Source of the DNA: Galaxea fascicularis
Taxonomy: Eukaryota; Cnidaria; Anthozoa; Scleractinia; Euphylliidae
Assembly: GCA_948470475.1 (NCBI GenBank)
Contig: OX419347.1
Span: forward strand, 2,853,572-2,917,571
Direction of reading: 5' to 3'
Length of the DNA stretch: 64,000 nucleotides
In this document: positions 48,201 to 59,870 of the stretch, one piece after another
How positions within the stretch are numbered: position 1 is the stretch's first letter
How the letters are laid out: the number at the start of each line of letters is the position of its first letter
Program-made: the position numbers and the translations under genes
Notes under the pieces: generated by a model
The model's database searches: none
Told to the model about the DNA's origin: nothing
What the model saw: only the letters and a program-made list of their open reading frames with translations

Positions 48201-51200
48201 TGGTTTGTATTCAATACCAATTCAACGAGAAGCAAGACATATCCAAGCTTTGATAAATACAAGATCAAGGACACATTGGTTTCAATGTCAGGATACAAGA
48301 GGAAATACTCGTATTCAATGGACAAACATTTTGAAACGTTCATGTAAGCTCGGGTGGTGTAAGCGTAAGTTCTTTTTAATTTGTATTGTACCAATTGTAC
48401 CATTTTTGTTATCGCAACACTGTCAATGTTTTAAATTGCTTAAGGCTGTAAAGCTATGTATTACTGTTTGTATGTACATTCGCCTCTGGAACAACAACAA
48501 AACACTGTTGGCTAATTCACAGTACAGGCTTCTCGATCTCTAAATTAAATTTAAGTTTAAGACTTAACTTAAGCTTAATTCGCTTAATTATTTTTACACC
48601 CGGGCAATAACTCAATATTTCGTGAGGGCAGCATAAACCTGCCTAGTGTTTTGATGATAGTAATGCATTCAAACTAAAAATAAAGGTACGAATACTACGA
48701 AAGCTTAAAATCCCGTTTGTCCACAACTCGCACTCTCGACTCTTTGCAAAGTTTCTTTACCATTGTATTTCGAGGGGAAGACATGAAGTAGGATTATCTG
48801 AAGAGATACGTGTACGTAAGAATATAAAGTAAATACATCGACAACTGTAAGCTTAAATCACCTTCCTTCGATTAGCCGAATCATCAGTTGTGTTTCATAA
48901 CCAAAACAAAGATATCATCATCACATAGGCTTTCGAATCACATATCACCTTTCCCAGTGTTCATAAAATTTGTTAAAAGCGCTTGCTTTGGAACGAAAAC
49001 CACTATTATTCCCCAACAACAATGAATCATGCGGAACACGACGTTCACAAAACAAAAATGGCGTCTTGTTCATTCCTCTGCAATTCACGCGCGAGAACTC
49101 GCGAGTAGCACGTAACGGAAGTAATTTTAATTGGCTGATTTTGGAAAATGTCAATCAATCAAAAAAGTGGGCGGTAGACGCACCGTAGAAGACTTGTATC
49201 AGGCTCTATTTTTCGTTTCGTCCTCCCCGCGGGAAAGGTCTACCAACGAAACGAAAAAAAGAGCCTGATCGCAGGTTAGTATTGCAACAACTTTTGGTTC
49301 GTGTTACAATTTTGATAAAGGAGAAGTTTGTAAGGCCAGGGAATGGTGCTAAAGGAAGAAAGAAGTAGGAAAGGCCATTCCTTCTGCTGTCAGAATACCC
49401 CTTTGAACTTAAGAAATTTTAATATCAACCACAATGTTGATGAAGTGATTAATTAAATTGGGTTTGATCATCGTTAAATTAAATTGATTAACTCATTAAG
49501 TTCCCTGGAATCTATTCATATGCTGGTTATAATTTTATGAGTTCTGGTACCATTTTGATGAAGTTTAAATTTCTACTGTTAAAGCCCTTTTTGTTTTGTA
49601 TAGAAACCAGATATTGGTGTTGAGCTAACCAATGGCTGTCAGGGATTTGCTACAAAGTTTATGGACTGGCCAGAGGAGCTTCTTGTTGGGGGAGTTACAA
49701 AGAACAGTACTGATATCATCAGGAAGTAAGTGTACTTTCGTGTTTGATATGTTCATTCATAAGCAAATACAGTGTAACCGGAGTTGATAGGTATGCTTGA
49801 TTTGTCTAGTAGACACTACCAACTAAGGCCTAAGGAACGAAAGATTGCTTTATCTCTCTGCGGGTGACCTCTTTGTATTTTTTTCACATATTTTTCATAT
49901 TTCTTTTCACCACAATGTCTTGTCTGTCTAGGGATATTTGTGAACTGGTTTGTGGTTTGTTTTCCTTTGTTCTAGATTATTTTGTCAGTAGTAAAAATGA
50001 GGCAAGGAGGTGCAGTGAAAGTGGCTTATATGGAAAAACCTTACATATAAGCTTCATGAAGTTCAACTTAAGTCTCTCATTGTGCTCATGTAAACACTAC
50101 CGTTTCTAAGGTTGCCCATAAAAACTCCTTATTAAAACAAGAGACCTTTATGAAAATGACCCAGTGTGCACCAATACAGCCAATTATGTGTTGTTTTTTT
50201 CCTTTTCTTGACTGTTGCTAATACGTTTGGTGCCTACTGTCTAGTGCCAAGGCTTACCAAAGCATTATCATGTTGATGGGCACTCAACAGTTGCATGCCC
50301 ACTGGCATGCCCAGGCGAAAGTCAATCATATAGAGTGGACTGAGGATGCAGCTTCACAAGTGCTAGAGGCTTGGAAGCGTGAGTTTACAAAGGTAGGAAG
50401 TTGGTGTCATACCAATGTTTTGCGAAGTCATCTTGCTTAGTTGTGGATGAGCTGAAATGTAATTTGTCACATAACAGGTACAGTCAGAGTAGTATAAATG
50501 CATTAAATACTTTACTTGAGGCTATAATTTATTCCTTGCCACTGATTTGTCTCATGTTCTGTTCTTGATGCAGTCTGCTTCTTTTGCAGACAATCAACTC
50601 TGTGGATCAAAGCAAAGAGGATTCATCGGTACTGGCTTTCTCATCCATGTCATTCAACGATCTGTTACAAGACTTCTCTCAGACAAGTTTTACTAAGGTG
50701 GCAATTGGATATGTGCTCATGGTAAGGACAAGCAGAAAAAATGTGTTCCAGATAAGAGTGGGTTCATGGGTCAAAACCTGAGAAAGCTTGGTTTCTGATT
50801 AGACACACTGAGTTGTTAAGTAAGAAAATTTGGGAAGGTCCTTGCCTACTGACCCATTAAATATCTTCCATGACCCCTTGACTCTGAAACATATCTGGAA
50901 AACTGAAAAATGAATGTGATTCTTGACTCAACTGCAAGCTTGTAGTAAAATGGTATCTACTGCAAACAAAAGTACCCCTACATGTATGATTTACTTATGA
51001 TTTGCCAGCGTGAAGTGAAAATTACACGTGTAGCCACCCTCATGCAAGTGCTGTGATGGCGACAGCTAAAACATTGCAGAAAAAAAATCACGAGAAATTC
51101 AGTGAGTTTAAGTTTTCGTGACAAAATCACAAAATCACAGACTTTGTCACTGGTGTAGCAACCACTGCATGCCGGCAACGCGACAATTTCCAGAAAAAAT

Positions 51201-53401
51201 CGGATCACCATCACAAGGAAAAAATGGCTCGTGTAGCCACAGTTTCAAAGACCTTGGGAAATGAGGACACATTGTTGCACACACATTGTTGCTGACACAA
51301 ATGTTTCCCCATTTACCAGCACGTGCAACATTAATTATTTTGTTGCAGACAAAAATTTTGTGTCCACAACAAATGTTTCCCAGTTTTTGCAGCTTGGAAA
51401 CACAACATTCATTTTGTGTCCCACGCATTTGCGTGCCCAAGGAACATCACGAGCAACAATGTGTCCTTGTTTACCAGGGCCATAAAGATGAGCTTGGGGT
51501 GGGGTGTTGTTGAGTTTAACCCTTTAAATGCTAATATCAGCATGAAAATTCTCCACACTGTTCCTCATACATTCGCTGCAGTGATGATGAGAAGAATTGG
51601 TTTCTTACTTCCTTTTTTTCACACAACCTTAACGTTTGATTGAGCAGTGTTACTATTAGGAGAAATTAAGCATTAATCACTGTTAGGGATTAAATGGTTA
51701 ACCCTAGGTATAAGTGGCTGCTGAAAATCACAGTACCTTTGTGATTATGTCCTGATGTTAGATGGCGCTTTATTTATGACCTGTCTGATCTGTTCCTAGC
51801 TCATCTATGCATGTGTGACTCTCAAACACTGGAGCGATGCTGTAGAGTCCCATGGTGCTCTAGGATTTGCTGGTGTTCTTCTGGTCACTGTTGCTGTGAC
51901 ATCAGGCCTTGGGTTATGTTCTTTTATTGGTTTAAAATTCAATGCTGCTTCTACACAGGTATGTCTAAAAAATGATCAAATCCTGGCTCAGATTTGTGAA
52001 CCATTTAAGCCCTGACATCAACATGCATATTAAGTTAACTTTTCTTCTCATATTTCTTGTGGTGCTAGTTCAAAGAATTTTGTTAAACATCAAGAGATTT
52101 CATGATTGGTGATAACCTTTCATTCTCATAACCTGGGTGTTAACTGAAATCGTGACAATGTAAGGAGAAATTAGGCTCTGGTCACCATTAGTATAGGTAA
52201 TCACATGATTTTGAGTGCAATTTGGAATAAATAAGCATGGGTAAATTTTTCAAATTTTTCAATTATTATTGACATGCTCTCTGCAAATCAGAATGCAGAA
52301 ATTTTTGTATTATTAGGGCTTGAAGGGTTGAATATGCTTTGAGCTCAAAAATGCAATATTTTCTCCCATTATTGCTGTTTTACCTTGTATCGAGATGATG
52401 AGAGTTAAAGATTCAATCATCAAGCAATTGCATTGACTCATTGATTTTGGGGGCGGGTCTAATACAAAATATTTTGAGAGGCTTCAATATTGACATCACA
52501 ATGGGAATGAGGGAATTGAGAAAGCTTGATAGATCAATGTCATTACCTTTCACTGTTAACTTTTACTGACATGAAAGTGTTGTCCTTTGTAGATCTTGCC
52601 ATTTCTTGCCCTGGGATTAGGAGTGGATGACATGTTCTTGCTAGCACATACTTATTCCACTACAAAAGACAAAACCAAAGTGAGTTACGAGTTAGTAAAC
52701 ATAACTCAGTATTGAAACTCTTTAGCATCCTGTGTTCCATCTGCCTTGTTTGATCCTCTGGGTGGATGATTTTTGTGTAATCCCGATGCCTTTCTGAATA
52801 AGAACAGTTATAAAAACACTGTTATTTTTTTGTCAGGGAAGCTTCTTATAAACCAACTTAAAGTGAATTTAGTGCTGTTGACTATTATTTTAATTTTGGT
52901 TTGCTGTAGACCTTATTAAATATTTTATCTAACAGAAATAACAACTTACAATAACTTTAGTTTATAATGTCAATACAAAGACCTCGGTAGCCTTCCTTTA
53001 ATAAAGATTTTCTAGGCAAGCTGTAGGCTGTACTTAAACTTAACAAAATCTAACCAAGAAGTATAGGCACCATTAATTGTGAGAAAAATGCACAGGTTAT
53101 CTTGTAAGAGTATAAACTCCCATTAGGGAGAGCAAACACTCATACTACAACTGTAAGATAGATGATAGTATGAAGATGCAAGTTATCCTCACAGTTTTGA
53201 CACTACAATATTAGCAGTAGTGATAAAGCCTAAAAAGATTCAGGCTTGTGTGGGATTCAAATCCATGATGTGTGCGATACCAGTGCAGTAACATACCAAC
53301 TGAGCTAACAAGCTGTGAACTGGGAGCTGGCCATTTTGTGGGTTCCTTAAACAACAGTGACTGATGAATAATATCATTATAGATGGTAGTAGCCTGCTAG
53401 A

Positions 53402-53464
<63 letters not shown>

Positions 53465-56400
53465 TCTGATACTTTTTTCACTTCAGGAGCCAGTAGCAGA
53501 CTGCCTTGCTAGCACTGGAGTTAGTGTGTTCCTGACATCCTTCAATAACATGTTTGCATTCTTCATGGCAGCGTTAATTCCCATTCCAGCCCTGAGGTCT
53601 TTTTCTTTGCAGGTTTGTTGAGTTTCTAAACCCATAACCCATTACAGCACAGTGTTGGGTACTGTATCTTTGGGGGCTGGCAGGTCAGCTCAGTGGCTGC
53701 TGATGTCGTAGGTTGAAACCCCAGTCAAGACCTCTAAGTGATCATTGGTAAAATCATACCAGCTCTGAGAATAATATATATTAAATCTGCCTGGCTCGAA
53801 ATGATTGTATCCCTGGGCAGTGACATAAAGCTTTTGGCCTTGTCTTCACTTTCACTCCTGTGAATTTTTGAGGAAACATTACATATGCCTCATTAGGATG
53901 ATTAACTAAGAACTGGCATTGGTGAGCAACAAAAAGGCAATTCATTAGGTATATGTTACAGGTTAAATTTGATCTCAGGTCATTTTTTATTTAACCTTAG
54001 TCAAAATGAAATTCCTTCGTCTCCTAACCCAAATTATTCATGAGAAGACAAAGGAATTTCATTTTGACCTAGGTTAAATCAAAAATGACCTGAGATCAAA
54101 TTTAACCTGTAACATATACAATGTTTTAGTTGTCTTAGTTGTATCTTTTCACTTTTTGATTAATAATTTTATTTGTAGGCTGGCATTGTGGTGGTATTCA
54201 ACTTTTATGCTGTGACTGTGATCTTCCCTGCGATGATAGCCATTGATAAACACAGAAGAGCTTGTGGCAGATATGACCTGTTCTGCTGCTTTGAAAGGTA
54301 CACATTTACATCTGTACTTGTAATGGTATCATGTGATCTTTGAAAAAAGGAGAATATAAAATTGCTGATCACAAACAGTCTTAAATGGGTTTACATTCTT
54401 AGGTCTCTTACTCACATTAAATCTCTCACAAAGGACTGTCTTGCATAAGCAGCCTTTTTCCCTTGTCCTAGTAACACTCACTAGTGAAAGAGTCCACTGA
54501 ATAACTGTTTAACTCACAAAACTGTAAACACTTAAGAATTATTTCCGCAGTGTTAATTGTTCTTCAGCTAATCAGACATGTGATGAAACCACAAAAAGAA
54601 ACCACAGAAGTGATTGATGTTACAGTTTGCTGTTTAACTATTGTGTATCTGAGAGGTTTTCTTTTTCAACACTATAGGCATTGCAGAAATTTTTGTAGTG
54701 TTCTGAGTTTCAAAGTAAATTTGAACGATGAAACAAGTATATTTTTATGCTTCATAGGACTGATCCACAGAGAATTTCAATAACGCCGAGCACATCTGGA
54801 GAGAGCAGCCTTGTGCTTCATCGCTATCATAATTCCTGCAACTCCTTATCGGATAACTCGGCAGTGGTGCAGGGTGTGAGCAGCACTGTTATTCTCCCAG
54901 GTAGTGTCCAGGCAACAGCGTCCCAGACAATACACTTACCAAACATTGTGACATTTCAAGCATCTGCGTTAGCAGAACTGGGTAGCCCACCAATGACTCA
55001 GCGTCAGCATAAGAGAGCACCAGGTCGAAGGATGCAGCAGATGTCTGAAGCAGAGGACATTGAGATGTCAGCCTTGGGAAATATCCGTAGCAGTAATGCT
55101 GCTGGCACCTCTAGAACTCGAGCTGAAGCCTCGGCAAATGTTGTGCAGGTTCAGCTGGCTGGAAGAGACTCGAATATGAGACCTTCGTGCCAAGGCTACA
55201 ACAGATCCTTGAAGATTCACCCAGGGACAAATGTGGGTGATAGCTGTTCTTGCATGGAAGCTGCACCAGAGCAAAGGAGCAAGAGGCATGCTACCAAGGG
55301 TCTTTCAAGGGATAGTGTAATAAATGAGAATGCCAGATATCCTGCAAAGAGTTACTCAAAAGATAGCATTATCAACGAAAATGCTGTGCTCTTCACCAGT
55401 AGGGGCGATGGCAAACCATGGACTCATGCTCAGACCAATGTGCCCACAAATGTTCAAATTCAGGTGTCGGCCAATGCTGCGTCAAATGGAGAAACAGCCA
55501 TGGCAATGGCTGAGTGCTCTTCTACAGAAGAATCTCTTAGAATGTCAAGCTCACAATCTAGGTCTTCACCAGGGATTGAGTCCATGGGAAGGGCTTCCAC
55601 CTTGCAAAGTTTAGGGGAACCTGACACTGAGTCAAGCAGTGGGTGGAGTAAAGTGAGAAAGAAGATAGCCAATTTCTCATTGTCATGCATTGCAAGAGAT
55701 TACTATGGTCCCTGGCTCCAGCGGATGCCAGTTAAGGTATATTCGTGTGAAAACTTTGATTTCTAACATCAATCTATTTAAGTATACATTTAATGAGGAA
55801 AGTTAGCAACAAAAATGTCACACGATTGTTGTGTAAAACTGAATCTACTTCTTTTCCCACCCCTAATGATCTTTGTGGTTTTAGTTACCATAATAGCAGT
55901 TTGCAAGACGTGGTTACCACGACAACATTAACGTTTGCTTTTCTGACCCCTTGCCCTGACTACTACACTGTATGCTCCACTGCAGGGTTGTCAAAAGGCA
56001 CCAGACAATTCGCCAGTAAAAAGAAAATCTAAGGGAAAATAGCATCGTTACCCCCTGAATGCCATCTACTTTCCTATTTTCTCCTTCTACTTAAATCTTT
56101 TTGACAACCTTGCCATTGAAGGACATCTTTAAACATTGAAAAAAAAGTGTAGTAATTAATCAAATGGAAAGAGAAAAGTAGCTATTGAATTGAAGGGGAA
56201 TGAAGCAAGACAGTCAGTCAGTGATTTCTTTCCCAGCCATGTGGGATGAAAGTGATTGAACTATCATGCTTTTTGTCCTTAGATCTCTGTGCTGTTCACA
56301 TTTGCTTGCCTCTTTGCTGCTGGAGTATATGGCTGTATGAAGGTGGAAGAAGGTTTGGATCTTACAGATGTGGTGCCACGACACAGTCCTGAGCACAAGT

Positions 56401-59400
56401 TTGTGGAAGCCCAGTTCAAGTATTTCTCGTTTTACCAGATAGCTGCAGTTACCATGAAGGACTTTGACTATCCTAATGGCCAGGAACTTCTGTACGAGTT
56501 TCATGATGCTTTTCGAAAGGTACACTTAAAATCACTCTGCTTAGACTAACAATAATTTAAAATCCATGACACAAAATGGGGCAAATAATTATGTGAAAAG
56601 TAATTAATGATTACACTGGTCATTTGATGTCTTAGTTTTAAAGGAGCCAATACTACCTTGAAAACTACATAATTATATGTATAGCATACAAGACTTGTAT
56701 GCTATTTTTTCAAGGTAGGCAATTTTGTAAGCAAGTGTATGTGCATGTGTGTTTTTTGTTTTTAACTACACAGTTTTTAACTAATAATCTGTGAGTTCTG
56801 ATCAAGATGTGTGCATTATAACTTGCTAATATAGCTAAGCTGTTGAAAATATTAATTAACTAGCTTTGGTTGGAATGTTTTTGCTTTCTCTTGGCAGATT
56901 CCAAACATAATCAAAACACCTGAGGGTGACCTGCCAAAATTTTGGTTGATGTATTTTAGAGAGTGGCTTGAAGGTAGGACCAGCATTTAAAGTTATCACT
57001 AAAGTACTCTTTGTCACAGCTGAAATTAGTTACTTTCAGTCAACCACCTTCCAGGCAAGGCTGTCTTTTTCTACACGCTCAACTTAAAAAATTCCAAATA
57101 GTTTGAGGATTCTTATATTAAAATTTTGTTGAAATACCATAACTGCATGGTTGTTTTTTTCATGTAGGTCTACAAGATGCATTTGACAGAGACTGGGCTC
57201 AAGGAACTATAACTTATGATGGCTGGTTGAAGAATGCTTCTAATGATGGTGTGATGGCATACAAGCTGCTAGCGCAGACTGGTGAAAAGGAGACCATCAA
57301 CAGATCCATAGTGCGTATTGACTCCTGCTTTGAAGTTCAAATTATTTTTATTTCTCTCACCATCTTTTAGCACCAAACAACATGGAAATTTACAGAGAGA
57401 AAAAAAATGTGCACACGTACATGAATTTATATTGCCATTGGATGTAACAATACTGATTTAATCAACAGGTTCGCAGTGTAAGGTTGGTGAATGAAAATGG
57501 AATCATCCGTCCAGTGACTTTCTACAAGTACCTCATGGTCTGGTATAATGTTGACTCCATAGGATACACTATGTCACAGGTTTGTGATAATGATATTCTA
57601 GTATTTTGCCTATATTTGCTGTTCTTTTTCCTTTTGCTGTTCTCTTGCCTACTTTTTTATCCCAACTGTAAATTGTCTACAGCTGTATGTGTTTGTTTAA
57701 ATCAATTTCCAGTCCAGGTAGTGTTCATGTGAACTTGGCTGTGTTTCTTAAGTATTCTCAAAGGTTTTCTGCTAGTTTACAAGTTGTAGGAGGTGTTGAG
57801 TTGAGAGTTCAGTTATAGCCATCACCCACTGCACACTGATTTCCTTGTGCTGTATGATCGTCATTGCTGTTGAGTGCATTTGGTAGAACATATGAGAAAA
57901 TGGAAAAATCGAGCTAACTCTAGATTCTGTATTATTTCTTTCTTGATTCAGGGAAACATCAAACCTGAGCCAGAGGAATACTGGTCTAACAAGAGAAGCT
58001 CTCAAGACTATAGTGCTATGAGAGGTAACCAATCTACTCAGTTTGTTGTAGCACACTTTTAACTTTTAATGTTACATTTGTATTAAATGTATGAAGCCTC
58101 TGCCAAAAACAATGTAACTCTTTATCTCTTATTTTACAAGCAGTTGAGCCACCATTTTCTCCAATCAACTTCTCTTACATCCCTTTCTATCTGAACAACC
58201 TCAAGGAAACCAAGGATTTCATTGAGGCAATCAAGGTTTGGAGTAGTTGTTACACTGTTTTAATGTCTGTAATTTAAGAATGTGTTCTAGAAACAGTTGA
58301 GACAGACAACCAGACTGTGAAACATCAAAGGTGCAGGGGATTAATTCCTGGACATTTCAAGCCAGAAACAGATTTTTTGATGAAAATACTAGATATGGTC
58401 TGGACTTAAAAAACGTTTCACACATTCTGTATACTATTTAGTACTAACTGTGTGTATCTTGTAAGCTAACTTCTGTTGTATGTGTGTGTACTGACCTATG
58501 TTGTATTAATTAATGTAAAACTGGCTGTCTGCCTCATGTAACTTACCAGTTATTCCAGACAGCCAGAACCCTTCTTTTCATCATAATTTATTTATAATTA
58601 AATTATCAATTATTTTTATTGTTGATAATGTTGTTGTTTGTTACCTTTTGCAAATCCCTAACTACCTCAAAAATACATGGCATAGTCAGGGGTTTCATTA
58701 GAAGCCGGCAACCGGCGAAAATCGTTGCCTAGTTTGTCACAATTTACCTCTCACCGCCGCCTACTTTGTCTAGATTTCACTAAAATGATTTACAAACAAA
58801 TTAATCAGGTCGCCGCTTACTTTAGCAAGCTCAGACGGCTATTTCAAAACTTATTGAAACCCCTGCATAGTGATACAGTGCATAGTGTTAGCACAAAAAC
58901 TTAAGTGTAATTTGTTTTGCTTTTCACAGAATGTCCGTGCCATATCAGAGGAGTACACAAACCTTGGCTTGCCCAACTACCCAACAGGAATCCCTTTTAT
59001 TTTCTGGGAACAGTACATTTGGCTGGCAGAGCACCTTTTGACTGCTGTTGCTATTGTCCTTGCAGCAAGTTTTCTGGTGATGGCAGTCATCTTGTGCAAT
59101 TTTTGGGCAGCGATGTTCATAGTAAGTCAGTCATTTTACTAGATACCACCAGACTTTCCAAAGATCGTAATAGTTACAGTAATGGCAAGATTTCCGCACA
59201 GCCCTATACATTTATTATACCTGCATTTTGTGACTCAACCCTCAATTCGTTTGTATGACAGGGAGGCATGTATAATTAATGTATGGGGTTGTGTGAAAAT
59301 CTTTCCCTTGAAATTCCTTTTGTTGACTACAAGATTTGGTGAATTTTCAGTTACTTTTGACTTTCTTCAACACTGTGCGGTTTATGAGACTTCATGAAAT

Positions 59401-59826
59401 GAATTGAACTGTTTCTTGAGGGCAAAGTTGCTTGTGTCCAAAGATCACTTGCCTAGAACACGCCCAGCTGATCCTGACTTTTGCCTCTGTGTTTTTTACA
59501 GGTCATAGTGCTTGTGATGATCACAGTGGAGGTGTATGGCTTCATGGGATTGGCTGGTATCAAGCTCAGTGCTGTACCCGCGGTCACACTTATTCTATCT
59601 GTCGGTGTCGGTGTGGAGTTTACTGTTCACTTGTGCATGGTAAGTTGTGTTTGCGTTTTAAAACCATTACACAGGGACAGATGCAGTTTACACGTCTGAC
59701 AGTATGGTGGAAATACAGCAACCATAAAGTCACAAGCAAACTAAGAAATTGCTGTTTTGCATGTGCCTTTATGGCGGCCATATAGTCTATCAATTTCTAT
59801 AGCGCATTACCATGACGCAATGATCT

Positions 59827-59870
<44 letters not shown>

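Noticed and set aside
48205..48543. 112-codon ORF inside the ptch-intron transposon
   Set aside because: No transposase or other family motif seen; noted only as element interior.
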